This document shows, one piece after another, positions 8,462 through 17,128 of a stretch of 64,000 bases of DNA. The position numbers and the translations under genes were made by a program. This DNA is from Vibrio japonicus (GTDB lineage: Bacteria > Pseudomonadota > Gammaproteobacteria > Enterobacterales > Vibrionaceae), in NCBI RefSeq assembly GCF_024582835.1, contig NZ_CP102096.1, forward strand, positions 1,488,001 through 1,552,000, written 5' to 3'. The notes below the pieces were generated by a model that ran no database searches, was not told where the DNA came from, and saw only the letters and a list, made by a program, of their open reading frames with translations. Positions within the stretch are counted from its first letter, which is position 1; each line of letters opens with the position of its first letter.

Positions 8462-8841
8462 TCTTGCCACCGTTTTTTCATTTGTTGAATTGTTGCTGGC
8501 TCCACGCCATGGATATTGCCAAAATCATTTTTACATTCAATCACTTCAAATTTGGCTCCGTATCGGTTCGCCAACTTCAAGTAAGGAGTCATCTCCCAGC
8601 GTCGAACAAAAGTATTAGAAACAACAACACTCTGCTTTTTAGCTAGGCTTTTTGACGTCATCGTTTGACACCATTGATGAGCTTGAGCGATTTCATCTGA
8701 CTTAAAACAGTAGCTACCCGCTTCATCCATAAAATACATATCGGCTTCGTAGTGATTCACATTGAGTGATTTAGCAAGCGTACTTTTTCCTGAACCAGGC
8801 AATCCTCGTATTAGAGTCAATTTGAATGTCATTGTTGTCAT
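8431..8841 (-). CDS. P-loop nucleotide kinase-like ATPase (AAA_33 type)
   Basis: A 136-residue protein with a Walker A motif GLPGSGKST (about residues 13-21) immediately after the first strand, and a SVVVSNTFVRRWEM segment typical of the short polynucleotide-kinase-like P-loop family that includes the N4BP2-like proteins. A small NTP-dependent kinase or phosphate-transfer activity is likely; the substrate is unknown. It overlaps the downstream DUF3859 gene, so the pair probably acts together. There is no obvious ribosome-binding site before the ATG at 8841; a second ATG lies 3 codons on. Confidence 0.75.
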   Translation of the reverse strand: MTTMTFKLTLIRGLPGSGKSTLAKSLNVNHYEADMYFMDEAGSYCFKSDEIAQAHQWCQTMTSKSLAKKQSVVVSNTFVRRWEMTPYLKLANRYGAKFEVIECKNDFGNIHGVEPATIQQMKKRWQEWQSVPQLSK

Positions 8842-8922
8842 TATTTAGGGAGGTATGACGAGATCTTAATACGAAATGGCCCTAAATTGCTATCGACAAG
8901 CCAGTTAGATTGAGTTAAGTTT

Positions 8923-8938
8923 AGATGTATAGACGTCT
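8923..8938 (+). promoter_or_regulatory. Tandem met boxes (MetJ operator) of metA
   Basis: An exact met box AGACGTCT lies at 8931-8938, directly preceded by a degenerate copy AGATGTAT at 8923-8930. MetJ binds two or more adjacent 8-bp boxes with S-adenosylmethionine as corepressor. The site is 25 bases before the metA start, a position where it would overlap the promoter or early leader. Confidence 0.8.
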
Positions 8939-8963
8939 ATAAGAAATGCTTAGGGAGTAAGCC

Positions 8964-9905
8964 GTGCCAATTAAGATCCCCGATCAGTTACCTGCATCCG
9001 ACGTATTGCGACAGGAACATATCTTTGTGATGCCCGAGTCTCGCGCGTCAACTCAGGAGATCCGCCCACTAAAGGTACTGATCCTCAATCTGATGCCTAA
9101 AAAAATTGAGACGGAAACTCAGTTTTTGCGTCTATTGTCGAATAGCCCTCTACAAGTCGATATTGAGCTGCTAAGAATTGACGACAGGCCAAGTAAAAAC
9201 ACACCGACTGAGCACCTTGATAACTTTTATCGCCAATTCGAGATGGTAAAAAAGCGTAACTTCGACGGCCTGATTATCACTGGTGCACCACTTGGTTTGG
9301 TTCAATTTGAAGATGTGCTCTACTGGGATCACTTGCAGACCATCATGAATTGGGCGAAAGAACACGTTACCTCTACACTCTACGTTTGTTGGGCAGCTCA
9401 AGCCGGGCTAAAACTGCTTTACAATTTGCCAAAGCGAACGCGTAAAGAGAAATTATCTGGTGTATATCACCACCAAATTCACCACCAGTATCATCCTGTT
9501 TTACGAGGATTTGATGACACCTTCTTAGCACCGCATTCTAGGTATGCGGACTTTTCTCCTCAGTTCCTTGAAGAACATACGGATCTTGACATCTTAGCCA
9601 CATCTGATGTCGCTGGTGTCTACTTAGCCGCCACAAAAGATAAACGAAACGTATTTGTTACAGGCCACCCAGAGTACGATCCTCTTACATTACATCACGA
9701 GTATGTTCGTGACTTGAGTGAAGGAATGGAGCCTGCTATTCCCGTCAACTACTACCCAAACAACGATCCAGAGAATAAACCCGTGGCGAGTTGGCGTAGT
9801 CACGGTCACCTGCTTTTTGCAAATTGGCTCAATTACTGTGTTTACCAGCAAACGCCTTATGATCTTGAGCACTTTAGTGAAGCTAATTTCACCAAAGATG
9901 ATTAA
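8964..9905 (+). CDS. metA: Homoserine O-succinyltransferase
   Basis: A 313-residue enzyme that acylates homoserine in methionine synthesis, in the cytoplasm. The numbering matches E. coli MetA: catalytic Cys142 (in [10 protein letters not shown]) and the His235/Glu237 pair (TGHPEY). Residue 111 is Gly (TGAPLG), the form linked to succinyl-CoA; acetyl-CoA users have Glu there. The start is GTG with AGGGAG 6 bases upstream. Met boxes lie just upstream, so MetJ repression is expected. A terminator follows, so it is monocistronic. Confidence 0.97.
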   Translation: MPIKIPDQLPASDVLRQEHIFVMPESRASTQEIRPLKVLILNLMPKKIETETQFLRLLSNSPLQVDIELLRIDDRPSKNTPTEHLDNFYRQFEMVKKRNFDGLIITGAPLGLVQFEDVLYWDHLQTIMNWAKEHVTSTLYVCWAAQAGLKLLYNLPKRTRKEKLSGVYHHQIHHQYHPVLRGFDDTFLAPHSRYADFSPQFLEEHTDLDILATSDVAGVYLAATKDKRNVFVTGHPEYDPLTLHHEYVRDLSEGMEPAIPVNYYPNNDPENKPVASWRSHGHLLFANWLNYCVYQQTPYDLEHFSEANFTKDD

Positions 9906-9916
9906 GAAGTGTTTGA

Positions 9917-9947
9917 GAAAGGGTTCAATTTGAACCCTTTCGTTTTT
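9917..9947 (+). terminator. Terminator of metA
   Basis: GAAAGGGTTC (9917-9926) pairs perfectly with GAACCCTTTC (9932-9941) over a 5-base loop, followed by GTTTTT. Confidence 0.9.
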
Positions 9948-10066
9948 ATATCAAACGGGTCAAAAGTTATAATTGCCGACTCAGTCGCATTGTTTCTGGT
10001 TGCAACTCACCACCGCCCTTTCTTTACGTTATACATGCAGTCACGTTGTTCAATAAGAAAGATATT

Positions 10067-10777
10067 ATGCGCCGTCTATCCATACTTTTCGCTATTACGC
10101 TGACAGGTTGTGTTACCGTTGAATCTACGCAAAATCCAGGAAGCTCAGCGTCACCTAAGGAGCGAGCAGAAGCACGTATAGAGCTTGGGATTGGTTACCT
10201 AAATCAAGGCAACATGGTCAAAGCACGAGAGAATCTAGAGAAAGCGCTCACTCACTACCCGGGCTACTATCGCGCACAACTTTCCATGGCGCATTACTTC
10301 GAAAAAGTGGGAGAAAAAGACGCGGCTACCGAAATCTATGAAACGGCCCTAAAGCAACACCCGCAAAACGGAAATGTGTTAAACAACTACGGAACATTTC
10401 TTTGTAAACATGGGAATTATGAAAGAGCCGACAAGTTCTTCAATAAAGCCATTGATCAACCCTACTACTATCTCACTTCCGCTAGTTATGAGAATGCCGC
10501 TTTCTGTGCGCTAAAATCCGGTGATACTGCACAAGCGAAAACCTACTTCATGCGAACACTTGACCATGACCCGCACCGCGCGAGGGCACTTCTTCACCTT
10601 GCTAAGTTAGAAATTGAAGATGGCGATTTTGTTAAAGCAAGAATTCGCTTAATGAAATTCCACCAGCGTTACGGTGTTCAAAAAACTTCTCTTGAACTGC
10701 TTGCGGAACTTGAAGCCAAAGCTGGCAACGAGGCGTTAGAAGAAAAATATCGCCAAAAGATCAAACAAATGAGCTAA
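10067..10777 (+). CDS. TPR lipoprotein of the PilW/PilF type
   Basis: 236 residues from the ATG at 10067; an upstream TTG is less likely because this start gives a clean lipoprotein signal, MRRLSILFAITLTGC (lipobox LTGC, Cys15). Three to five TPR units follow (for example GIGYLNQGNMVKARENLEKAL and NYGTFLCKHGNYERADKFF). PilW/PilF is the outer-membrane lipoprotein that helps the PilQ secretin assemble. The usual pilW sits in an rlmN-pilW-rodZ-ispG cluster; this copy stands alone beside metA, so it may be a paralogue or a relocated gene. The role is inferred from the family. Confidence 0.75.
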   Translation: MRRLSILFAITLTGCVTVESTQNPGSSASPKERAEARIELGIGYLNQGNMVKARENLEKALTHYPGYYRAQLSMAHYFEKVGEKDAATEIYETALKQHPQNGNVLNNYGTFLCKHGNYERADKFFNKAIDQPYYYLTSASYENAAFCALKSGDTAQAKTYFMRTLDHDPHRARALLHLAKLEIEDGDFVKARIRLMKFHQRYGVQKTSLELLAELEAKAGNEALEEKYRQKIKQMS

Positions 10778-10860
10778 GCGTTTTTAACGTCAGCGCTTGT
10801 TTAAGTGTCTATGTTGCTAAGGCAAAACGGCTAAAACAAAGGGTGATCTGAGGAAGTTAG

Positions 10861-11289
10861 TTAGTCACTCTTTCGCAAGTTTTTATCCAACTCCAAACAC
10901 AACGCTCTTAACGCTTCAATACTCTCTGCTTTCATGCTGGATCGAGACTCCAATTTCGCTGTCAACTGTTGTGCTTCTTCCTGTAGTTGGCAGCCTTTAT
11001 CAGTCAACGAGATGACCTTTTTGCGCTCATCTAGCTCAGACACTTTTCTCGTCAACAAGTTTTTTGATTCCAGTCGCTTAACGATTGGCGTTAATGTCCC
11101 TGAGTCCAAGTGCGTATCATTAGATAACTCTTTTAAGCTCACATTGTTCTCACACCAAAGCGAATGCATCACGATGTACTGAGGATAGGTCAAATCATAC
11201 TCATCCAGAATAGGGCGGAACGCACGTACCAAGGAATTCGTCGCGGTATATAAAGCAAAGCACACGTTGTCAGAGAGTTTCTGGGTCAT
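10861..11289 (-). CDS. MarR-family regulator of the OhrR type
   Basis: A 142-residue winged-helix protein. The N-terminal LSDNVCFALYTA has the OhrR pattern with a redox-reactive Cys10; the DNA-binding region includes LKELSNDTHLDSGTLTPIVKRLE (about 57-79) and a wing with DERKKVISLT. OhrR-type repressors are released from DNA when the cysteine is oxidised by organic peroxides or modified by electrophiles. It is divergent from a CurA-like reductase, and the spacer holds palindromes that suit it as operator. I see no ohr gene here, so a target role in reactive-carbonyl or quinone stress is an inference. Confidence 0.85.
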   Translation of the reverse strand: MTQKLSDNVCFALYTATNSLVRAFRPILDEYDLTYPQYIVMHSLWCENNVSLKELSNDTHLDSGTLTPIVKRLESKNLLTRKVSELDERKKVISLTDKGCQLQEEAQQLTAKLESRSSMKAESIEALRALCLELDKNLRKSD

Positions 11290-11321
11290 GAGTTAGTCCA
11301 ATCTTTTATCGTCCCGCCATG

Positions 11322-11338
11322 TTATCAAATTTTGATAA
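11322..11338. promoter_or_regulatory. Palindrome in the MarR/reductase spacer
   Basis: TTATCAAATTTTGATAA: 8-bp arms around one base, 33 bases upstream of the regulator start. Size and position fit an autoregulatory operator for a MarR dimer. This is inferred from symmetry, not from a known consensus. Confidence 0.5.
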
Positions 11339-11349
11339 GTTTAAAATAC

Positions 11350-11433
11350 TTTGTGCGCAAAATATTTTTGAGCAAACCTATTGAATTCTCTTTTCATCCC
11401 AGTTAACTTATCTGCAAATTGTTTGTGCGCAAA
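11350..11433. repeat. Two identical TTTGTGCGCAAA elements
   Basis: The same 12 bases, TTTGTGCGCAAA, occur at 11350-11361 and 11422-11433, 72 bases apart centre to centre and each followed by an A/T stretch. Each is a near-palindrome (TTTG-N4-CAAA). The second lies 94 bases before the reductase start. They look like paired regulator-binding sites controlling the divergent promoters. Confidence 0.55.
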
Positions 11434-11526
11434 TTATTTGCCAGCTAATAATACCTAATTAAAATGCTGAGTCATCATTTAAGAGAGCTCAGCGTTAGTA
11501 GAAACAAAAGTCATAGAGAGCGAAAA

Positions 11527-12522
11527 ATGAAAAGCCATCAGATTCATCTTGCATCACGCCCAACGGGTATGCCTACACAAGAAAACTTCAAATCTGTTGA
11601 AGTTGAGTTACCAGCCCTAAAAGAGGGTGAAGTCCTAATTCAGAACACCTGGATGTCTGTTGACCCTTACATGCGCGGCCGCATGATCGTAAGCGACTCT
11701 TACATTCCACCATTTGAACTTAACGAAGTCATGGAAGGTGGTGCGATTGGTGAAGTGATTGAATCTAAGAATGATCAATTCCCTGTCGGCTCTAAAGTAA
11801 GCAACATCAGTGGTTGGCGCACAACCTTCATCAGTGATGGTGGCGATTTAGCCCTACTCCCGGCAGTTGGTGTGCCTGAGCAACACTTCTTGGGCGTTAT
11901 CGGTATGCCAGGTCTAACCGCTTGGGTTGGCTTATTTAACGTCGCTAAGCTAAAACCTACTGACACAGTATTTGTTTCAGCAGCTTCAGGTGCTGTAGGC
12001 AGCGTAGCGGTTCAAATCGCAAAACTTCACGGCTGTAAAGTGATCGGTTCTGTAGGTTCAGACGAGAAAGCGGAAGCAGTCAAAGCGATGGGGGCAGATG
12101 CGGTAATCAACTACAAAAAAGTCGAAAATCTTACAGACGCTCTGCGTGAAGCTGCACCAGAAGGTATCGACGTATACTTCGAAAACGTGGGTGGAGATCA
12201 CCTAGAAGCGGCGCTCAATGTGCTAAACCCGTACGGACGCATTCCTGTATGTGGAATGATCGCAGATTACAATGCAGAAACACCTCAACCAGGTCCAAAC
12301 AACCTACTACTTATCAACACGAAAAAACTCACTGTACAAGGTTACATTGTGATGGATTACTGGGATCAGTACGGTGAGTTCGTTGAGCAAATGGGTCAAT
12401 GGATCACAGAAGGCAAAGTCACGTCTGAAGAAACCGTCTACAATGGTCTAGACAATGCTGCAGAAGCGTTTATTGGTCTGTTTGAAGGTAAGAACAAAGG
12501 CAAGATGTTAGTTAAAATCTAA
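11527..12522 (+). CDS. NADP-dependent oxidoreductase, CurA/leukotriene B4 dehydrogenase-like
   Basis: 331 residues of the zinc-free medium-chain dehydrogenase/reductase family. The N-terminal domain includes PYMRGRM and the Rossmann part has AASGAVGSVAVQIAKLHGCKVIGS (about 145-168), the NADP-binding loop. CurA-type enzymes reduce alkenals, enones and curcumin-like compounds. I chose the ATG at 11527 because AGAGAG stands 8 bases upstream and MKSHQIHLASRP is the usual opening. It is divergent from an OhrR-type regulator with shared operators, so it is probably induced by electrophiles or peroxides. Confidence 0.9.
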   Translation: MKSHQIHLASRPTGMPTQENFKSVEVELPALKEGEVLIQNTWMSVDPYMRGRMIVSDSYIPPFELNEVMEGGAIGEVIESKNDQFPVGSKVSNISGWRTTFISDGGDLALLPAVGVPEQHFLGVIGMPGLTAWVGLFNVAKLKPTDTVFVSAASGAVGSVAVQIAKLHGCKVIGSVGSDEKAEAVKAMGADAVINYKKVENLTDALREAAPEGIDVYFENVGGDHLEAALNVLNPYGRIPVCGMIADYNAETPQPGPNNLLLINTKKLTVQGYIVMDYWDQYGEFVEQMGQWITEGKVTSEETVYNGLDNAAEAFIGLFEGKNKGKMLVKI

Positions 12523-12531
12523 GCTTTTAAA

Positions 12532-12567
12532 TAAAACCCAATAGCCACTCCAGGCTATTGGGTTTTA
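12532..12567. terminator. Bidirectional terminator between convergent genes
   Basis: TAAAACCCAATAGCC (12532-12546) and GGCTATTGGGTTTTA (12553-12567) form a perfect 15-bp stem with a 6-base loop and A/T tails on both strands. It serves the reductase gene and rlmF. Confidence 0.92.
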
Positions 12568-12582
12568 TTATTTAACCTAACT

Positions 12583-13644
12583 TCAGCTTTTCAGCTTTAA
12601 CCATTGTTGTCGCTGTTGCGGCGTTTTAAACGTCCACGCGATAAAACGGCTCACTTTTTGCCCTTGGCTCATTTCAACAATTTGAATTTCTTTCGCGCCT
12701 GCTTTATCAAGGTTTTTACGCATCCAACGTACATTGTCTTTTTTCGAAATCAGTGTTGAGAACCAGAGCACCTGCTCAGCAAAATCTCGACTTTCGAACG
12801 CCATATTTTTAATAAAAGCAGCTTCTCCACCCGGACACCAAAGCTCAGCGTTTTGGCCACCGAAGTTCAGTGTCGTTGATTCATTTGCCTTAGTATTGTG
12901 ACTGTCTTGGCCCCTTTTGGCTTTGTTGACCGACAAATTCTTCAGCTTGCGTTCAGTGCCCTGCTGCGCTTCTTGTAGCGACTTATGGAACGGCGGGTTG
13001 CAGGTTGTCACATCGTAGTGTTCACCAGGCTTGATTATGCCTTTGAAAAAATGTCGGCTTTGACTTTGCAAACGGCACTCAATCTTACCTTTGAGCCCGC
13101 TGTTATTCTCCGCAATCAAATTCGCATTTTTTACCGACACCGGATCAACATCTGACCCCACGTAAGTCCACCCGTATTGAGTGCTGCCTACAATCGGGTA
13201 AATGCAGTTCGCGCCAACGCCCACATCTAATGCACGCACTAATTTGTGTTTTAATGACTTAGATTCCTTGGTCAATAGTTCAGCCAAACGGTGAACATAA
13301 TCGGCACGACCCGGAATCGGCGGACAGAGATAACCCTCAGGAATATCCCAAAACGTGACACCGTAATGATGAGCCAGTAACGCTTTATTCAGTAACTTAA
13401 CCGATGTCGGATCCGAAAAGTTGATGCTCTGCTCACCCTTAGGGTTCTTAATTACATAACGCTTTAGCTCCGGTAATGCAGCGATTAATTTAGGAAAATC
13501 GTAACGGCCCTGATGAAGATTACGCGGATGCAACCCTGCTTTGCCCTTCACAGTGATGGCTTTCATCTCCGACTGCTTGACCGCTGGCTTTGATGGTTTA
13601 TTTGTTTGGGCTTTGGCTCTGCTTGGCTTATTAGCTTGATTCAT
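12583..13644 (-). CDS. rlmF: 23S rRNA (adenine-1618-N6)-methyltransferase
   Basis: 353 residues. A basic, Lys/Pro-rich N-terminal tail (1-35) precedes the domain. The SAM-binding motif is [13 protein letters not shown] (about 138-150) and the N6-adenine motif is NPPF (216-219). RlmF (YbiN) methylates A1618 of 23S rRNA. Length fits the family with a slightly longer tail. It lies 6 bases after a YgjP-type gene on the same strand and is probably co-transcribed with it. Confidence 0.95.
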   Translation of the reverse strand: MNQANKPSRAKAQTNKPSKPAVKQSEMKAITVKGKAGLHPRNLHQGRYDFPKLIAALPELKRYVIKNPKGEQSINFSDPTSVKLLNKALLAHHYGVTFWDIPEGYLCPPIPGRADYVHRLAELLTKESKSLKHKLVRALDVGVGANCIYPIVGSTQYGWTYVGSDVDPVSVKNANLIAENNSGLKGKIECRLQSQSRHFFKGIIKPGEHYDVTTCNPPFHKSLQEAQQGTERKLKNLSVNKAKRGQDSHNTKANESTTLNFGGQNAELWCPGGEAAFIKNMAFESRDFAEQVLWFSTLISKKDNVRWMRKNLDKAGAKEIQIVEMSQGQKVSRFIAWTFKTPQQRQQWLKLKS

Positions 13645-13650
13645 GCGAGT

Positions 13651-14154
13651 TTAATTCTGTTTTGCGGTTTCAAGGTAGATCATAAACAAACGAGCATCCA
13701 GCTCTAACTGATGATAGTCCGGTTCCATATGACAACATAACTGGTAAAAAGATTTGTTGTGTTCTTTCTCTTTTAAATGCGCCAGCTCGTGCACAACTAA
13801 CATGCGCAGTAGTGCCTCGGGCGCGTTTCTAAACACGCTGGCGATTCGGATTTCATTCTTAGATTTAATTTTGCCGCCGTGCACTTTCGCCACATAGGTA
13901 TGTAAACCTAGTGCATTGTTGATTAGGTGAATTTTGCTGTCGTACACCACTTTACTCAGTGGTGCTGTTTTCTTCATATAACGATTTTTTATCGCCATGG
14001 TGTAATCAAACAGCGCTTTTTCACTCTTGATGATGTGATTTTCCGGGTAGCGTTTCTCGAACCAAGCTTTTAATCGACCTGATTCAACCAGCTGTGTGAC
14101 TGGCGTTGTAATATGCTCTGGATAACCCTGAATGTATCTAAGTGCCGGATTCAT
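13651..14154 (-). CDS. YgjP-type (SprT-like) zinc metallopeptidase domain protein
   Basis: 167 residues with the zinc motif HELAH (122-126) and a following His132 in KEKEHNKSFY, the pattern of the YgjP/M48-related DUF45 family. E. coli YgjP is a small cytoplasmic protein of uncertain role. No signal peptide. First gene of a two-gene operon with rlmF. Confidence 0.8.
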   Translation of the reverse strand: MNPALRYIQGYPEHITTPVTQLVESGRLKAWFEKRYPENHIIKSEKALFDYTMAIKNRYMKKTAPLSKVVYDSKIHLINNALGLHTYVAKVHGGKIKSKNEIRIASVFRNAPEALLRMLVVHELAHLKEKEHNKSFYQLCCHMEPDYHQLELDARLFMIYLETAKQN

Positions 14155-14279
14155 TGATCAATTCGTCAGCTATTAAATTTAAGAGGCGTAAGTCTACCCG
14201 AATCGGACTTGCCATTCACCGTCTTTTCATTACACTGCGCAGACTTAGTATTTGGGTCTGTTGGCCATAGGAACTCACA

Positions 14280-14510
14280 ATGAAACGACTTGTACTGTAC
14301 GTCAAAGACAAATGCCCACATTGCAAAGATGCTCAGCGCTATCTCGACTCCAAAGGTTATCAGTACCGTTTAACCAACGCGAAAATGCAGCGCGGACGCA
14401 AAGAATTGGATGCCATTGGCGCACGCTCTTTGCCTGTGTTAAAGATTGGCGACCGCTACATGATCGGATGGAACCCGAAAAACTTCGAGCGCATGTATAA
14501 AGATAGCTAG
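14280..14510 (+). CDS. Small glutaredoxin
   Basis: A 76-residue thioredoxin-fold protein with the redox motif CPHC at 12-15 and the cis-proline segment SLPVLKIGD (about 50-58). It is of the short glutaredoxin/NrdH type that reduces disulfides or glutathione adducts. AGGAA precedes the ATG by 6 bases. Monocistronic; it converges on modF. Confidence 0.9.
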   Translation: MKRLVLYVKDKCPHCKDAQRYLDSKGYQYRLTNAKMQRGRKELDAIGARSLPVLKIGDRYMIGWNPKNFERMYKDS

Positions 14511-14516
14511 TTGATT

Positions 14517-14537
14517 AAAAGGGGCAAGTCACGCCCC
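14517..14537 (-). terminator. Terminator of modF
   Basis: On the minus strand GGGGC-N7-GCCCC is followed by TTTTAATC. It lies 7 bases after the modF stop and also backs the glutaredoxin gene. Confidence 0.75.
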
Positions 14538-14543
14538 ATTAAC

Positions 14544-16004
14544 TTAGCCCACATCTGTATTGATGGTTGCTTTGTAACACTGCTCACTGTCGTCGAACAC
14601 AAATTCCAACTCGTTGTGAATGCTCTCTAGCTTGTCTTTTTGATAGTGAGAGACATAAAGCAACTGGCTTAGATTCTCGCGCGCAATCAGATCAAGTGCG
14701 TTCTTCACCAAGCGGCGACCAAGATAATCCAAGCCTTGGTATGGCTCGTCCAAAATCAGAAGTGCAGGCTGTTTGACAATCGCACGAGCAATCAGCAATA
14801 GGCGCTGTTGCCCGTATTCTAAAGAGCGAAATGACACATTGGCATACTCTGACATGTGTAAGATTTCGAGCCATTCGCGAGCAATTTGAATCTCTTTCTT
14901 CGATGGTTGCTGGTACAGGCCAATCGAGTCGTAAAACCCTGAGAGTATCACCTCTAACGCCTTACAACTCACTCTGTACTGGAGATGCAGCGCAGAAGAA
15001 ACCATCCCGATGTTCTTTTTGATCTCCCAAATCGTCTCACCACTGCCACGTTTTTTACCAAAAATATCAATATCATTGGAATAACACTGTGGATGATCAC
15101 CAAATATCATCCCGAGTAACGTGCTTTTACCACAGCCATTCGGGCCTTTGATTTGCCAGTGCTGCCCATTTTCAATGCGCCAATTTAAATCCGTAAAGAT
15201 GGTTTTATCTATGTACTCCACTCGCCCGTTACGAATTTCAAACACCGGACTGGAGAAGTATGGGTCGTGTTGGTGGCGATGAATCAGTGCCAGCATCTCT
15301 TCACTTTGTTGTTTGGACTGCGCTTTGATTTGGGTGATCACCGGGTGATTTTCCCACTCGCTTTTTCCCATAACACTCTCTAAGTGCCCATGATTAAACA
15401 GCGCAATGTGCTCCACCCACGTTGGCATGTCTTCTTCTCGGTTAAAAGTCACCAGCATTTGCGTGGTTTTGGCAAGCTCAGTCAAATACGTTGCCAACGT
15501 CTGTCGATGTGCGATGTCCAACCCTGTAAATGGGTTGTCCAAAACGAGAAGCTCTGGCTGAGTTGCCAATGCGCGAGCGATCATCACACGTCGAGTTTCT
15601 CCAGTAGAAAGTACACGAAAGCCACTCTGCTGGAGATGTTCCAAGTCCAAATCTTGAATCAACTGCCTAGTCAGCACTACATCTTCGCATTGCTCGAAGA
15701 TCAGTGAATAAACGGTGCTACCTTTATCAATACGGTCGAGAAAATCAGTATCGTCTTTGGCGATCTCTTCTTCTAACAAACGTTGTTGTTCAACCAGTGA
15801 GACTTGAGCGATTTTGCCCTTCCCCTTATTCACAACACCCGCTGTTACGCTGAGTTCATCACACAATAAACAGCCCAGCCCCGAGCCAATATCGCCTTCG
15901 GTGCTGAATACGCCCCAAGACTCGTTATCCGCGATGTTCCAGTTGTCGATGGTCAAGCGATTGGTTCCCGAGTCTACGCTCAGGTCTTTGATGTTGATTT
16001 GCAT
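14544..16004 (-). CDS. modF: Twin-domain ABC ATPase ModF (PhrA-like)
   Basis: 486 residues with two ABC domains, matching ModF throughout (for example CYSNDIDIFGKKRGSGETIWEIKK in the second domain). Domain 2 is intact: Walker A GPNGCGKST (287-295), LILDEP Walker B. Domain 1 is degenerate: the Walker A position reads GDIGSGLG (about 37-44) without the Lys-Ser/Thr, and Walker B reads LLVLDNPF (152-159) with Asn157 in place of the catalytic Glu, while the signature LSTGE (132-136) is kept. ModF has no membrane partner of its own; its role near molybdate metabolism is unclear. AAGGA stands 9 bases before the ATG. No mod genes are nearby. Confidence 0.92.
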   Translation of the reverse strand: MQINIKDLSVDSGTNRLTIDNWNIADNESWGVFSTEGDIGSGLGCLLCDELSVTAGVVNKGKGKIAQVSLVEQQRLLEEEIAKDDTDFLDRIDKGSTVYSLIFEQCEDVVLTRQLIQDLDLEHLQQSGFRVLSTGETRRVMIARALATQPELLVLDNPFTGLDIAHRQTLATYLTELAKTTQMLVTFNREEDMPTWVEHIALFNHGHLESVMGKSEWENHPVITQIKAQSKQQSEEMLALIHRHQHDPYFSSPVFEIRNGRVEYIDKTIFTDLNWRIENGQHWQIKGPNGCGKSTLLGMIFGDHPQCYSNDIDIFGKKRGSGETIWEIKKNIGMVSSALHLQYRVSCKALEVILSGFYDSIGLYQQPSKKEIQIAREWLEILHMSEYANVSFRSLEYGQQRLLLIARAIVKQPALLILDEPYQGLDYLGRRLVKNALDLIARENLSQLLYVSHYQKDKLESIHNELEFVFDDSEQCYKATINTDVG

Positions 16005-16141
16005 GGATAGATATCCTTACCTTCTTAATCGTTTTACTTTTATAGTTTTACTTTTGTGTAGACAAACTACTGTAATCAATCCGATGGTGCGATTGAGATT
16101 GTAAAAAACGTGATATTGACATCCATCTGTTTGTAGTACGC

Positions 16142-17020
16142 TTACTTGCAATCCGCATATTGCTTCACAAACTCGATGAAGGTGCGATCCGCAACCGACA
16201 AATAACCGTCCCTTCGCCAAGCCAAGGCAAGATTAAGTGTCACTCTCTCATCAAATGGAACGGCAACCACATCCGACTCGTGATCCGTAACTAATTCAAG
16301 CAGAGCGGTAATGGCGAATTCATGTTTGACGATGCTTAAGATGATAGGCAGTAGGTTTGTCTCAAACGAAAACTGCGTTTCAGTGCCATATTGACGCGCT
16401 TTTTTCTCGATGAAATCCCGGTGGAAATATCCGCGTTGGAACATCACCAATTCATGTTCAAAGAACTGTTCAAAACTGATGCTCTTTTGCTGTGCAATCG
16501 GATGATCTTTACCCACTACCGCGACCATTTCGCTGTCGAGCAATGGGTCTACTTCCAAGTCATCTGGGACATTCTCATTGTTGATCACGCCAATATCCAG
16601 TTCGCCATCAAGTAGCATTTGCTTGATTGAACCTGTACCCGCATCCACCAAGGTGATTTTTAGCTTGGGGTAGCGCATTTTGAAGGCCATCATAATTTCG
16701 GGGAAAAAATACGATCCCATCATACTTGGCGCACCCAAACGCACCTCGCCTTTCTCTAACCCTTTCAGCTCATCTATCGCCAATTGTGCATCTTCGATTT
16801 GCTGTAAAACACGTTTGGCGTGCTCGTATAGCACTTTTCCTTCGTCCGTCAGGGCAATTCTGCGCTCCTCACGACGAAACAGATCAACGCCTAACTGCTG
16901 CTCAAATTTCTTGATCGAAATACTGAGCGCTGGCTGAGCAATATGCAGGGCTTTGGCGGCAAGAGTAAAATGATTGTGCTCGGCCACAGCCACAAAATGG
17001 CGCAGGTGTTTAGAATCCAT
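16142..17020 (-). CDS. LysR-family transcriptional regulator
   Basis: 292 residues from the ATG at 17020 (MDSKHLRHFVAVAEHNHF, the canonical LysR opening). Helix-turn-helix at about 18-40 (TLAAKALHIAQPALSISIKKFE), then a type 2 periplasmic-binding-like effector domain (about 90-290). It is divergent from the MFS transporter at 17129 across a 108-base spacer, the usual arrangement for a LysR regulator and its target. Effector unknown. Confidence 0.92.
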   Translation of the reverse strand: MDSKHLRHFVAVAEHNHFTLAAKALHIAQPALSISIKKFEQQLGVDLFRREERRIALTDEGKVLYEHAKRVLQQIEDAQLAIDELKGLEKGEVRLGAPSMMGSYFFPEIMMAFKMRYPKLKITLVDAGTGSIKQMLLDGELDIGVINNENVPDDLEVDPLLDSEMVAVVGKDHPIAQQKSISFEQFFEHELVMFQRGYFHRDFIEKKARQYGTETQFSFETNLLPIILSIVKHEFAITALLELVTDHESDVVAVPFDERVTLNLALAWRRDGYLSVADRTFIEFVKQYADCK

Positions 17021-17128
17021 GATGAGATAATATAAAAAATATATGCGGATGATATTTTTAATATATTTTATCAATTCGCTACTCACTGATACATTGCTCA
17101 CATTATCCGCAGAAAAGCTAACGGCATC

